Source of the DNA: Pararhizobium sp. A13
GTDB lineage: Bacteria; Pseudomonadota; Alphaproteobacteria; Rhizobiales; Rhizobiaceae
Direction of reading: 5' to 3'
Length of the DNA stretch: 64,000 bases
Assembly: GCF_040126305.1 (NCBI RefSeq)
Contig: NZ_CP149511.1
Location: forward strand, 62,001-126,000
In this document: piece after piece, positions 17,292 through 27,643 of the stretch
How the letters are laid out: each line of letters opens with the position of its first letter
Numbering within the stretch: the stretch's first letter is position 1
Program-made: the position numbers and the translations under genes
The notes under the pieces: generated by a model
Told to the model about the DNA's origin: nothing
The model's database searches: none
The model's input: the letters and a program-made list of their open reading frames with translations, nothing else

Positions 17292-18668
17292 ATGGGCATC
17301 CTATCCGCTGAGCTATCGCGCCAATTGCTGGCGAGGTTCGGTGATCGCTTCTCGATCTCGCAGACCCTGCGCGAGCAGCACGGCCGCGGCGAATCCCATC
17401 ACACGCCGGCAATCCCGGATGCCGTGGTATTCGCGCAAAGCACTGACGACGTCGCCGAAGCCGTCCAGCTCTGCGCCGCGGCAGGCGTGCCCGTCATCGC
17501 ATTCGGCGCGGGAACCTCACTCGAGGGGCATCTGACCGCAGTGCGCGGCGGCGTGTCGATCGATCTTTCGCAGATGTCGCAGATCATTCGTGTCAGCGCC
17601 GAGGATCTCGACTGCACCGTCCAGGCCGGCGTCACACGCGAACAGCTGAACGCGCATCTGCGCGACCAGGGCCTGTTCTTTCCGATCGACCCGGGCGCCA
17701 ACGCTTCGATTGGCGGCATGGCGGCGACGCGAGCATCGGGCACCAACGCCGTGCGCTACGGCACCATGCGTGAGAACGTGCTGTCGCTGACCATCGTGCT
17801 ACCGACAGGTCAGGTCATTCACACCGGCGGACGGGCACGCAAATCGTCTGCTGGCTATGACCTCACCCGCCTCTTCGTCGGCTCGGAAGGTACGCTCGGC
17901 ATCATCACTGAAGTGACGTTGCGGCTCCAAGGCATTCCGGAAACCATTTCGGCTGCCCTCTGCTCGTTCGAGAGTGTGGAGCAGGCGGTGAGCGCCGCGA
18001 TCGCCATCGTGCAGCTTGCCATCCCAGTCGCGCGGATGGAACTGATGGACCGCGGCCTGATTGCTGCTGCCAACGCCTATTCCGACCTCTCACTCAAGAT
18101 CGAAGATACACTCGCCTTCGAATTCCACGGGTCTCCTGCCTCGGTTCAGGAGCAGGTCGAGCTGGTTGCGGAGATCGTGAAGTATCACGGTGGCAAGGAT
18201 TTCGAATGGGCCAATGCGCCGGAAGAGCGAAATCGCCTCTGGAAGGCCCGTCATAACGCCTTCTACGCAGTCGTCTCGCAGAGACAGAATGCCAAGGGCT
18301 GGTCATCCGATGTCTGCGTTCCGGTGTCGGAACTCAGCGGCTGCATTCTGAAGACGCGAGCACTGCTGCAGGACTGCAGTGTTCCGGCTGCCATTCTCGG
18401 CCATGTCGGCGACGGCAACTATCATGTGGTCTTCGCCGTGGATCCCGAGAACAAGGCAGAGCTTGCCGAAGTCGCCGCCATCAACAAGAAGATGGTGGAA
18501 CACGCAATCTCCGTCGGCGGAACGTCGACCGGCGAGCACGGCGTCGGCACCGGCAAGATCGGCTATCTGCGTCAGGAACACGGAGACGCCGTCGAGCTGA
18601 TGGCCGTTCTGAAACACGCCATCGATCCCAAAGGCATCATGAACCCCGGCAAGATCCTGCCGGTGTGA
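17292..18668 (+). CDS. FAD-binding oxidoreductase (GlcD / D-lactate dehydrogenase type)
   Basis: 458 residues. PCMH-type FAD domain: VVFAQSTDDVAEAVQLC, the phosphate-binding GAGTSLEGHL, and the PGANASIGGMAATRASG and GSEGTLGIITEVTLRL motifs. The C-terminal cap includes AILGHVGDGNYHVVF, with the His typical of 2-hydroxy-acid oxidation, and GTSTGEHGVGTGK. Such enzymes oxidise D-2-hydroxy acids to 2-keto acids. It follows the isomerase by 75 bases and precedes the molybdoenzyme with overlapping stop and start, so it belongs to the cluster. The actual 2-hydroxy acid is unknown. Confidence 0.92.
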   Translation: MGILSAELSRQLLARFGDRFSISQTLREQHGRGESHHTPAIPDAVVFAQSTDDVAEAVQLCAAAGVPVIAFGAGTSLEGHLTAVRGGVSIDLSQMSQIIRVSAEDLDCTVQAGVTREQLNAHLRDQGLFFPIDPGANASIGGMAATRASGTNAVRYGTMRENVLSLTIVLPTGQVIHTGGRARKSSAGYDLTRLFVGSEGTLGIITEVTLRLQGIPETISAALCSFESVEQAVSAAIAIVQLAIPVARMELMDRGLIAAANAYSDLSLKIEDTLAFEFHGSPASVQEQVELVAEIVKYHGGKDFEWANAPEERNRLWKARHNAFYAVVSQRQNAKGWSSDVCVPVSELSGCILKTRALLQDCSVPAAILGHVGDGNYHVVFAVDPENKAELAEVAAINKKMVEHAISVGGTSTGEHGVGTGKIGYLRQEHGDAVELMAVLKHAIDPKGIMNPGKILPV

Positions 18669-21005
18669 GTGTTGCCGATCTTTCCACCCTTGTCGCGGGA
18701 GACGGTGCGATGGACGGCTTCAAACCCCACAGCTCTCATTGGGGTGCATTCTATGGACGGCATCAGGGCGAAGCTCTCGAAATCCGTGCGCATCCCGCCG
18801 ACCCGCACCCATCGCCCCTGCTCGGCAATCTGCCCGCAATCGCCCATAGCCCCGCCCGCATCCCCGGCCGTCAGGCGCGACTGGCTTGAAGGCAGGCCCG
18901 ATAATGCCGAGATGCGCGGGAGCGACGGTTATGTCGAGGTCAGCTGGCCGGAAGCGCTCGATCTTGTCGCCAATGAGCTTCGCCGCGTTCACGGCGAAGC
19001 CGGACCACAGGCCATCTTCGGCGGCTCGTACGGCTGGTCCAGCGCAGGGCGGTTTCACCATGCCCAAAGCCAGATCCACCGCTTCCTCAACGTGTTCGGC
19101 GGATATGTCAGATCGGTCAATACGTACAGTTCGGGCGCGGCGATGGTCATCATTCCGCATGTGCTCGGTCCTTACGATAGCTTCGACCGAAAGAGCGTCA
19201 CCTGGGACGCGATCGAACGCAGCAGCGAGCTGATCGTTGCCTTCGGCGGCATGGCGGTCAAGAACACCGATGTCCATGGCGGCGGCATCAGCCGGCACGT
19301 CGTGCGCCCGGCGCTGAGTGGTGCTCGTGCGCGCGACGCGCGTTTCGTCCTCATAAGCCCGCTTAAGGATGATCTTGCCGCCGATCTGGAGGCTGAATGG
19401 CTGCCGGTCATCCCCGGAACCGATGTCGCGCTCATGCTCGCGATCGCCTTCGTCCTCGTCAGCGAGGGACTGCATGACCGGGAATTTCTTGACCGGTATA
19501 CGGCAGGCTATCCACGCTTCGAGGCTTATCTGCTGGGACGCGAAGATGGCGTCGAGAAGAGCCCCCAATGGGCAGCCGGCATCTGCGGTATAGCTGCCGA
19601 TACGATCGTGGATCTGGCACGGCGCATGGCGAACGTCCGAACGCTGATCACCGTCAGCCATTCCCTGCAGCGCGCCGACTACGGCGAACAGCCGGTCTGG
19701 ATGGGGATCGTGCTGGCGGCCATGCTCGGCCAGATCGGGCTCGATGGCGGCGGCTTCTCCTATTCGATCGGCGCGCTGGGCAACATCGGCAAAAGCCAGC
19801 TCGCTGTTCCCCTGCCGACGCTCAAGCAATTCCACAATCCGGTGCCGGATTTCATTCCCGTCGCACGGATCGCCGATATGCTGCTGAACCCGGGCGAACT
19901 GTTCCACTACAATGGCCAGGCTCTGCGCTATCCTGACATCCGGCTGGTCTATTGGGCCGGCGGCAACCCGTTCCATCACCATCAGGATCTCAACAGGCTT
20001 CGCCATGCGTTCAAGAAGCCGGAGACGATCATCGTGCATGAGACAGCCTGGACGTCCTCGGCACGCCACGCCGATATCGTCCTGCCCGCGACCACGACGC
20101 TCGAGCGCGACGATATCGGTGCGGCCGACCGCGATCCGATGATGATCGCGATGAAGAAGCTGATCGAGCCGGTCGGCGAAGCACGCGACGACTACGATAT
20201 CTTTGCGGAAATCGCAGAGCGCCTCGGCAAGCGCCGCGAATTCACCGAGAACCGGTCGAGCCGTGAGTGGCTCGCTTTCCTCTTCGAGACCACGCGTACA
20301 GCGCTCACCGCCGCAGGTCATTCGGCGCCGGATTTCGAGACCTTCTGGGAGAAGGGCGAACTGCAGCTGCCGGTAAAGCCTGACGATGGCGGCCCTGCGC
20401 GTGCATTCCGGGCCGATCCGGACGCCAATCCGCTGCCGACGCCATCGGGCAAGGTTGAAATCTTCTCTGAAGCGATAGAAAGCTTTGGTTATGACGATTG
20501 CCGGGGCCATCCGCGCTGGTTTGAACGGGACCCGAAGATAAAGGCGGCGGAAAGCCGCTATCCTCTCTATCTCGTCTGCAACCAGCCCCACTCGCGCCTT
20601 CACAGCCAGCTGGACTATGGTGACTTCAGCCGTTCCACCAAGATCGGCGGCCGCGAACCGGTGCGCATCAACCCGGCGGATGCGGCAGAGCGTGGCATTT
20701 CGGACCGGGATATCGTCAGGCTGTTCAACGCCCGCGGCAGTTGCCTGGCGGCCGCGGTGATCAGTGCAGATGTAAAACCTGGCGTGATGCAGCTTGCCAC
20801 CGGCGCGTGGTTCGAGCCCGATGATGCGCAGGCCGAGATGGCCATGTGCGTTCATGGTAACCCGAATACCCTCACCCGCGATGCCGGCACGTCTCAGCTT
20901 GCCCAGGCCTCGACCGGGCAGCTGACAAAGGTCGATGTCGAGCGCTTTGCCGGGGAGTTGCCGCCCGTGCGCATTCTCGACGGAATGACGTTCATCGACG
21001 AATAG
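18665..21005 (+). pseudogene. Molybdopterin S/N-oxide reductase (BisC/TorZ-like), frameshifted near the N-terminus
   Basis: The protein is of the DMSO-reductase family, biotin/methionine-sulfoxide reductase branch. The true N-terminus is in one frame from about 18710 (MDGFKPHSSHWGAFYGRHQG, then ADPHPSPLLGNLPAIAHSPARI). The remainder continues in the next frame from about 18870 (AVRRDWLEGRPDN) to 21005. A 1- or 2-base indel in 18858-18875 separates them. Body motifs: FGGSYGWSSAGRFHHAQSQI (Mo-ligand serine region), TDVALMLAIAFVL, the GGNPFHHHQDLNRL cofactor segment, HETAWTSSARHADIVLP and NQPHSRLHSQLDYG. There is no Fe-S cysteine motif, as expected for this branch. No Tat signal is visible, so it is probably cytoplasmic. 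If the indel is real, the enzyme is lost or starts internally. Confidence 0.85.
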
Positions 21006-21190
21006 ACCGGCAGTGGCACCACCCTTACCGGGCGAACGGCCACCGGAAATCCTGATCCCCGTGCTTCAGACGGCCCTGATAAAATAATCTACAAATTTGA
21101 TCGAAAAAGAACAACCAGTCTTTCTCGAAATCGATCCGCTCACATAGGCTCCTGTTCGTAATCAACCCGGCAACCAGACAGGACCCCTTT

Positions 21191-22843
21191 ATGAACGACC
21201 GTTCTTCTCGCCCTCTTCTTTCCCGGCGTCGTCTGCTGACCGCCACCTCTGCACTGGCATTTGCCGCTCTGGTCGCGACAGCGACTGTAACCCCGGTATT
21301 GGCTGAAGACGGAGCGTATGATGGCGGAGAGGTCGTCTTCCTGATCGACTCCCTCGGGGACACCTGGATTCCCAACAACAGCGCGATCTCGAGCTTTCAG
21401 GGCCATATCTGGGGCCATGTGACTGACAAGCTTCTCTATGTCGATGCCGCCGGCAAGGTCAGCCCATGGATCGCCGAGCGCTGGGAGCAGAACGACAATG
21501 CGACTGAATTCACCCTGTATCTCAAGAGCGGCGTGACCTTCTCCGATGGCAGCCCGCTCGATGCGGCAGCCGTCGTCGCAAATCTCGACATCTGGTATGC
21601 CGGGCGCAAGAGCGAGGGCATCAATCCGATCGGCCTGTTCCCCAAGACCTATGATCATGCCGAAGCCGTCGATGCGACAACTGCAAAGGTCTTCTTCAAG
21701 AAGCCGACCCTGGGCTTCATCCCGACCCTCGGCTACCACGGGTCGATCCTAATTTCCCCGAAGACCATCGCCTCGCCGGCGAATGCCCAAGCGGACTTGA
21801 GCAAGACCTCCGGCAGCGGCCCGTATGTCGTCGAGTCTTGGAAGGAAGGCGACTACGTCAAGCTCGCCAAGCGCAAGGATTACAACTGGGGGGCGGCAGC
21901 GGTCGGCCAGACCGGTCCCGCCCACCTTGATACGATCACCTACAAGCTCGTGTCGGAACCGTCGCTGCGCGTCGCGGCGGTCCAGTCCGGTCAGGCCGAC
22001 GTCGCCTATAACGCATCGCCTCAGGAACTCGAGTCCCTCAAGTCGGAAGGCCTCACGGTAGCGACACCCCGCTATCTCGGCTTCGTCAACGGCTGGGCGA
22101 TCAACACCAAGCTTGCCCCCTACGACGACGTGAAGGTTCGCCAGGCGCTTCAGGCAGGCATCAATCGCCAGGAAATCATCGACACCGTCTATACGCCCGA
22201 CTGGAAGCTTGCGACGTCGTTCATCCAGAGCAACGTTCCGGGTGCGGCCGACCAGAGCGCGCTCCTCGCCTACAATCCTGAAAAGGCGGAGGAGCTTCTC
22301 GACGAGGCAGGCTGGAAGAAGGGAGCGGACGGCATCCGCGTCAAGGATGGCAAGCCGCTGTTGCTGACGCTGAACTCGAACCCCTACCTCGCGACATCGA
22401 AATCGATCGACGAACTGATTTCGCAGCAGCTCGGCAAGATCGGCTGGAAGGTCGATATCCGCGCTTATGACGTCGTCACCTTCGGCCAGAAGGTGAAGTA
22501 TGGCGGCGCTGGGGTGCCGGCATATGAGGTAACGCGCTCCTTCATCGACGCCGGCACCGTCGCCGGCATTCTGACCAACGCCAACAATGGCGAGAACTGG
22601 TTTGCGCTCGACGAGAGCGACAAGACCCTCAACGACCTGCGCGACAAGATCGCCGGCGCCGGCTCCATCGAAGCCCGCAAACCGCTTCTCGACGAACTGC
22701 AGAAATACGTGCTCGACCAGGGCTATTTCATTCCGCGAACGCAGATCGTCCAGCGCATCTACGTGCAGTCGCCGAAGCTCAAGGGCGAGGTCTACAATGG
22801 CGTCGCCTATGCCAGCTACTACACCGCGACGAAGAGCGAATAG
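21191..22843 (+). CDS. ABC transporter substrate-binding protein, family 5 (peptide/nickel type)
   Basis: 550 residues with an export signal; the start SRRRLLTATSALAFAALVA resembles a Tat signal and cleavage is likely after PVLA, near residue 41. Mature domain is SBP_bac_5: VTDKLLYVDAAGKVSPWIAE, TEFTLYLKSGVTFSDGSPLDA, KTSGSGPYVVESWKEGDYV and WKLATSFIQSNVPG. It binds a peptide-like or other small solute in the periplasm and delivers it to the two permeases that follow. It lies 185 bases after the molybdoenzyme, so the transporter may have its own promoter. Confidence 0.93.
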   Translation: MNDRSSRPLLSRRRLLTATSALAFAALVATATVTPVLAEDGAYDGGEVVFLIDSLGDTWIPNNSAISSFQGHIWGHVTDKLLYVDAAGKVSPWIAERWEQNDNATEFTLYLKSGVTFSDGSPLDAAAVVANLDIWYAGRKSEGINPIGLFPKTYDHAEAVDATTAKVFFKKPTLGFIPTLGYHGSILISPKTIASPANAQADLSKTSGSGPYVVESWKEGDYVKLAKRKDYNWGAAAVGQTGPAHLDTITYKLVSEPSLRVAAVQSGQADVAYNASPQELESLKSEGLTVATPRYLGFVNGWAINTKLAPYDDVKVRQALQAGINRQEIIDTVYTPDWKLATSFIQSNVPGAADQSALLAYNPEKAEELLDEAGWKKGADGIRVKDGKPLLLTLNSNPYLATSKSIDELISQQLGKIGWKVDIRAYDVVTFGQKVKYGGAGVPAYEVTRSFIDAGTVAGILTNANNGENWFALDESDKTLNDLRDKIAGAGSIEARKPLLDELQKYVLDQGYFIPRTQIVQRIYVQSPKLKGEVYNGVAYASYYTATKSE

Positions 22844-22875
22844 TCGGCCGTTCGACTGACATAGAGGTGCTGGGC

Positions 22876-23886
22876 ATGAGCAAGGCCTATTTCAACTACG
22901 CTGGAAAGCGGCTCCTGCAGGCAGTCGTCGTCATCCTGCTGTCTTATGTCTTCACCTTTGTGGTCGTCAGCATCCTGCCCGGCGATCCGATTACCAACGT
23001 CCTGAACAACCCGCAGAACGGCTTCACGCCGGATGAGATCAAGGAGATCATCGCTGCGCAGGGGCTGGACAACCCGATCCCCGTGCAGCTTTGGAACGCC
23101 TTTTCCGGCTTCGTGAGCGGCGATCTCGGCCTGTCGATGCGAACCAACCGGCCGGTCGCGACGCTGATCGCGGAGGTTCTGCCGTCGACGCTGGTGCTTG
23201 CCTCCGCGGGCCTCGCGGTTGCGCTTTTCCTGGCGGCGATCATCGCCTACGGAACGCAATTTCTGCCGCGGCGGTTTGGGCAGGGCCTGCTGCGCGGCTT
23301 CCCGTCGCTGTTCCTTTCGGTTCCGAACTTCGTGATCGGCCTGGTGCTGATCCACCTCTTCGGCTTCCAGCTCGGCATCTTTCGCGTCATCGAGCCCGAC
23401 AGCTTCTGGGCAACGCTTTTTGCAGCGATCGCCCTCGGCATCCCAATCTCCGCGCAGATTGCCGAAGTCCTGATTGCCAATCTCGACCATGAGTCCGGCC
23501 AGGACTATGCCGCCGTCGCACGCGGGCGCGGGCTCGGCCAGATGCGGCTCTTCGTCATGCACCTGCTGAAGCCGTCATCGCTGCCGGTCATCACCGTCGT
23601 CGCGCTGACGATCGGCGAGTTGCTCGGAGGCTCGCTGATCACCGAGACGGTGTTTGGCCGAAACGGGCTTGGCAGCCTGGTGCAGCGGTCGGTCAGCACT
23701 CAGGACTTGCCGGTTCTGCAAGCGGTCGTTTCGCTCGCCGCGGTGGTTTTTGTCGTCGTCAATCTGATCGCCGACCTCACCTACCCGCTGCTCGATCCCC
23801 GCGTAAAACTCCTCGGCACGCAGCAGCGTCGCCCGACAGCCGCTGATGACAGCTCTCTCCCCATCTCCAAGGCGGTGACCCCATGA
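22876..23886 (+). CDS. ABC transporter permease, DppB-like
   Basis: 336 residues from ATG 22876 (MSKAYFNYAGKRLLQAVVV). Inner-membrane protein with about six transmembrane segments: VVVILLSYVFTFVVVSILPG at the start, LAVALFLAAIIAYGTQF, and FIGLVLIHLFGF-type segments. The conserved GDPITNVL and the EAA-like cytoplasmic loop (DYAAVARGRGLGQMRLFVMH) are present. It pairs with the DppC-like gene, which overlaps its stop by 4 bases (23883), and serves the family 5 binding protein. Confidence 0.93.
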   Translation: MSKAYFNYAGKRLLQAVVVILLSYVFTFVVVSILPGDPITNVLNNPQNGFTPDEIKEIIAAQGLDNPIPVQLWNAFSGFVSGDLGLSMRTNRPVATLIAEVLPSTLVLASAGLAVALFLAAIIAYGTQFLPRRFGQGLLRGFPSLFLSVPNFVIGLVLIHLFGFQLGIFRVIEPDSFWATLFAAIALGIPISAQIAEVLIANLDHESGQDYAAVARGRGLGQMRLFVMHLLKPSSLPVITVVALTIGELLGGSLITETVFGRNGLGSLVQRSVSTQDLPVLQAVVSLAAVVFVVVNLIADLTYPLLDPRVKLLGTQQRRPTAADDSSLPISKAVTP

Positions 23887-24731
23887 CGCTCGCCTCGATT
23901 TCTTCCACACCGCGTGCGACGCTGATCGGCCGCCTGACGGGCCTGCGTGTGCCGCCCGTCGTAATCCTCTCGTTCCTGGTCGTCGCTCTGGCGATCGCCT
24001 GGTCCTTGGCGCCTGGCCTGTTCACCGGCTACGATCCGGTGAACGGCACTCCCGCCCAAAAGCTGCTTGGCCCAAGTGCGGCGCACTGGTTCGGCACCGA
24101 TCATCTCGGCCGCGACCTGTATGGCCGCGTCGTCTATGGCACGGCCTCATCGGTGGCCAGCGCGCTGATCGCGGTCGTGATCGGCGTTGTCGCCGGCGGT
24201 GTTATCGGATTGCTGGCCGGCTTCTTCGGCGGCTGGGTGGATACGGTCTTCGCCCGCCTCGTCGATGTCTTGCTGGCAATCCCCAAATTTCTGCTGGCGG
24301 TCATCGTCGTCACTGCGATCGGTTTCGACACGACGAATGCGGCAATCGCGACGGGCGTCTCCGCCGTCGCTCTTTTTGCCCGGGTGATGCGCTCCGAAGT
24401 CATCAAGACCAGGCAGGCAACATTTGTCGAATCGTCGTTCCTTCTCGGCGGATCGCGCTGGCACATTCTATGGCGTCACGTGCTCCCCAACGCATCGCGA
24501 TCGGTGCTGCCGCTTGCCGTCTTGCAGTTCGGCGACTCCATCCTGGTAATCGCCAGCCTTGCCTTCCTAGGCTACGGCGACCCGCCACCTGCTTCCGATT
24601 GGGGCCTGCTGATCTCGATCGGCAAGGATTACCTCAAATGGCCCTGGCTTGTTTACGCCCCGGCCCTCGTCACGATCGCAACCGTTCTCTCTGTAAACAG
24701 GATCAGCCGATGGCTCCGCAAGACAGACTGA
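23883..24731 (+). CDS. ABC transporter permease, DppC-like
   Basis: 282 residues, ATGA overlap with the preceding permease. N-terminal membrane segment (VVILSFLVVALAIAWSLAP), the family motif HWFGTDHLGRDLYGRVVYGT, several further membrane helices (VIGVVAGGVIGLLAGFFGG), and the EAA loop ATFVESSFLLGGSRWHILWR. It forms the channel with DppB. Its end overlaps the ATP-binding gene (start 24710), so the four transporter genes are one transcript. Confidence 0.93.
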   Translation: MTLASISSTPRATLIGRLTGLRVPPVVILSFLVVALAIAWSLAPGLFTGYDPVNGTPAQKLLGPSAAHWFGTDHLGRDLYGRVVYGTASSVASALIAVVIGVVAGGVIGLLAGFFGGWVDTVFARLVDVLLAIPKFLLAVIVVTAIGFDTTNAAIATGVSAVALFARVMRSEVIKTRQATFVESSFLLGGSRWHILWRHVLPNASRSVLPLAVLQFGDSILVIASLAFLGYGDPPPASDWGLLISIGKDYLKWPWLVYAPALVTIATVLSVNRISRWLRKTD

Positions 24732-26413
24732 CCACGTTTTTGAACCGTCCATCGTGTCCGTTGCTACGGGCAGAAGGATTATCGGTGGCCTACGGTACCA
24801 ACAGGGTCGTGTCCGATGTCGGCTTCGAGCTTCGACGCGGCAAAAGTCTCGCACTGATCGGCGAATCCGGATCCGGCAAGTCGACCATCGCCCGCGCCGT
24901 CCTGCGGCTGCTTCCTACGACGGGATACGCCAAGGGCCGCGTCGAATTCGATGGCCAGGAGCTTCTGGGGCTTTCGGAGCGCCGCTTCCGCCCCTTCAGG
25001 GGACGCAGGATCGGCTTCGTGCCGCAGGACCCTGGCAACTCCCTGAACCCAGTTCGCACTATCGGCGCGCAGGCAATGGAAGCTGCCGCACTTCTGGACG
25101 AACCAGACAAGGCGCTTCGCAAGGCACTCGTTCTGGAGACATTCGCGCAGGTCGGGCTCGATAATCCGCAGCGCATCTATGACTCCTACCCCCATCAGCT
25201 TTCCGGCGGCATGCTCCAGCGCGTGCTGATCGGTCTCGCCGTTCTGCCGCGACCGACGCTGCTGGTCGCAGACGAGCCGACCTCCGCACTCGATGTGACG
25301 ATCCAGAAGCGCATTCTCGACCTTTTGTCGAAGTTGCAGGAGGAGCTGCAGATCAGCTTTCTCCTGATCACCCATGACCTAGCGATTGCAGCCGAGCGCG
25401 CGGATTCGATTGTGGTCCTCAAGGACGGCGCCATCCAGGAAGCCGGCAGTACCGCTACGGTATTCTCTGCCCCTTCCTCGTTCTACGCCAGAAAGCTTCA
25501 CGACGATGTGCCGGCACTGAACCCGGACCGGTACCGGCCATTGCGAGAGCCTGGTTTCCGGCACCACGGCGCCAGGCGCGAAAAGAAACCGAAGATCGAG
25601 GTCAGCGGCGTAACGAAGAACTTCACCGTCGACGGAAAGGTTCTGACCGCCGTCAACGACGTCTCGTTCGACGTTCAGGCAGGAACGACACATGCGCTGG
25701 TCGGTGAATCCGGATCCGGGAAGACAACGGCGATCCGGCTTTTGCTCGGGCTGGAGCAACCCGATACCGGGAAGATCGCTGTCGGCGGCGAACAGGTCAA
25801 CGGTCGGTCACCGGAGCAGCTTCGCTCTGTCTGGCGGCACCTGCAGCTCGTCTACCAGAACCCCTTCACGTCCCTTGATCCGACGTGGAACGTCGAGAAA
25901 ATCGTGCGCGAGCCGCTGGACCGCTTCGAGATCGGGACACATCAGGAGCGGGTACTCGCGGTGCGCAAGGCGTTCGCAGATGTCGGGCTGGGGGAGCATC
26001 TCTTGTCCCGCAAGCCTGCCGCCTTGTCTGGCGGCCAGCGCCAGCGCGTTGCCATCGCCCGGTCGCTTGTCTTGAAACCCGATGTGATTGTGCTTGACGA
26101 ACCTACCTCGGCGCTCGACGTCAGCGTCCAGGCCGATATCGTCGAAGTACTGCTGTCGCTGCAGGTCAAGCTCGGCCTCACCTACATCTTCGTATCGCAT
26201 GATCTGGCGCTCGTGCGCCAGCTTGCCCACACGGTCTCGGTTATGCAGCGCGGACGCATCGTCGAGCATGGCACTGTTGCAGAGATCTTCGACACCCCTC
26301 GCCAGCCCTACACCCGTTCGCTGCTGGAATCGATCCCATCAGGTGCCGCGCGCCTTTCGCCGCCCCCTCCCCCGCAGTACCGGCAGATCTTCAACGAGGA
26401 AAAGATCGCATGA
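24710..26413 (+). CDS. ABC transporter ATP-binding protein with two fused ATPase domains (DppD-DppF type)
   Basis: 567 residues from the ATG at 24710, which overlaps the permease end by 22 bases. Domain 1 (about 15-260): Walker A GESGSGKS, signature LSGGM, Walker B LLVADEPTSALD. Domain 2 (about 300-545): Walker A GESGSGKT, signature LSGGQRQR, Walker B VIVLDEPTSALD, then the His switch VSHDL. The short oligopeptide-type C-terminus is present (TPRQPYTRSLLESIPSG). The fusion of both ATPases is common in this transporter family. It energises uptake through the DppB/DppC pair. The upstream open frame to 24470 is a shadow. Confidence 0.93.
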   Translation: MAPQDRLTTFLNRPSCPLLRAEGLSVAYGTNRVVSDVGFELRRGKSLALIGESGSGKSTIARAVLRLLPTTGYAKGRVEFDGQELLGLSERRFRPFRGRRIGFVPQDPGNSLNPVRTIGAQAMEAAALLDEPDKALRKALVLETFAQVGLDNPQRIYDSYPHQLSGGMLQRVLIGLAVLPRPTLLVADEPTSALDVTIQKRILDLLSKLQEELQISFLLITHDLAIAAERADSIVVLKDGAIQEAGSTATVFSAPSSFYARKLHDDVPALNPDRYRPLREPGFRHHGARREKKPKIEVSGVTKNFTVDGKVLTAVNDVSFDVQAGTTHALVGESGSGKTTAIRLLLGLEQPDTGKIAVGGEQVNGRSPEQLRSVWRHLQLVYQNPFTSLDPTWNVEKIVREPLDRFEIGTHQERVLAVRKAFADVGLGEHLLSRKPAALSGGQRQRVAIARSLVLKPDVIVLDEPTSALDVSVQADIVEVLLSLQVKLGLTYIFVSHDLALVRQLAHTVSVMQRGRIVEHGTVAEIFDTPRQPYTRSLLESIPSGAARLSPPPPPQYRQIFNEEKIA

Positions 26414-27501
26414 GCGTCTTCGCCCCCGCCCCGGCGCAGTCCGCGTCATTCCGTCCGAAGAAGCGGCTCGGATTCAACACGCGCGTCTCGTTCAACGATG
26501 AAACCGGCCCAGCCCATGGCTTGCGGGAAGGCATCGAGCTTTTCAAGGCGGCAGAACGTCTGGGCTATCAGTCGGGTTGGGCCTATCAGCGGCATTTCGA
26601 CCACTATCTATCCTCGCCGCTGCCCTTCTTTGCCGCGGCAGGTCAGCATACCAGCCATATCGTGCTGGGCTCGGCCGTCATTCCGATGCGTTATCAGGAC
26701 CCCATCCTGCTGGCAGAAGCCGCAGGCACGACCGACCTACTGATCGGCTGCAGATTGGAACTGGCAATCTCTACCGGCGCCAACGCAGCCTTCGATGCCG
26801 TCTTCGGCACGGTCGAAGCCGACGCCCGGACGGAAGCCAAGCGCCGTCAGCAGCGCTTTCTCTCCGCGATCTCCGGCGAAGTTCTGCACACCGTCGCAGA
26901 ACCCGGCCACGGTGCCGCGCAAGGCAGCCAACTGAGGGTGACGCCGCACAGCCCGACCCTTCGCTCGCGCATACGCCAAGGGTCCGCCAGCCTCGGGTCG
27001 GCGATCCAGGGCGCCGAACTCGGCATCGGGTTGATCGCCGGAACCGTACAGCACGACCACGCCGAGGGTGAGAGCTTCGGAAACTATCAGGCCCGTTGCA
27101 TCGAGGCTTTCCGAGCCACCTGGCGAAAGCAGCGGACAAGCGAGCCGCCGCCTGTTGCCGTGGCAGCGTCGATCCTGGTCGGCACGACGCCGGACCTTCG
27201 CGAAAGATACGCAGCCTATGATCTCGAGCGCCGTACCCAGGGCATTGCCGCATCGCGGCCGAAGGGCGCTCTCGAACCGAGCTCGCGGACCAACCAGCCG
27301 CCGGGTAGCCAGATCTCGCCTGTCTTCCACGGCACACCGGACCAGGTAGTCGAAGCAGTACTCAGTGATGCCGGGCTGGCTGCGGCCGACGAGATCGTTC
27401 TCTTCCTGCCGCCGGCCTTTAGCCTCGCCGAGAATATCCAGCTGCTGACCGACCTCGCCGCGACTATCGCCCCCAGCCTTGGCTGGTCGCCTGATTGGTA
27501 G
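26410..27501 (+). CDS. LLM-class flavin-dependent oxidoreductase (luciferase-like)
   Basis: 363 residues, ATGA overlap with the ABC gene. TIM-barrel bacterial-luciferase family: KRLGFNTRVSFNDETG, the segment ERLGYQSGWAYQRHFDHYLS, then VLGSAVIPMRYQDPILLAEA and DLLIGCRLELAISTGAN. Several members use FMNH2 from a separate reductase to insert oxygen next to sulfur or carbon. It is more divergent than the next LLM gene. Being directly coupled to the importer implies it acts on the imported compound. Confidence 0.87.
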   Translation: MSVFAPAPAQSASFRPKKRLGFNTRVSFNDETGPAHGLREGIELFKAAERLGYQSGWAYQRHFDHYLSSPLPFFAAAGQHTSHIVLGSAVIPMRYQDPILLAEAAGTTDLLIGCRLELAISTGANAAFDAVFGTVEADARTEAKRRQQRFLSAISGEVLHTVAEPGHGAAQGSQLRVTPHSPTLRSRIRQGSASLGSAIQGAELGIGLIAGTVQHDHAEGESFGNYQARCIEAFRATWRKQRTSEPPPVAVAASILVGTTPDLRERYAAYDLERRTQGIAASRPKGALEPSSRTNQPPGSQISPVFHGTPDQVVEAVLSDAGLAAADEIVLFLPPAFSLAENIQLLTDLAATIAPSLGWSPDW

Positions 27502-27643
27502 AACCTCCACTTGAAATTTGAGCGGCGTCAGTCGTCAATTAGATATATTTTCTATGGTTTAGATAGAAATAGAAAGACCTGTCTTCCTTAGCCTTTGTCT
27601 GCCGCCTAACTTTCGACCACTATCGACAATCAGAGGAGCTCCC

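Noticed and set aside
18720..20855. 711-residue open frame on the minus strand
   Set aside because: It is an antisense shadow of the molybdopterin reductase gene; no family motif, and GC-rich genes often leave such open frames.
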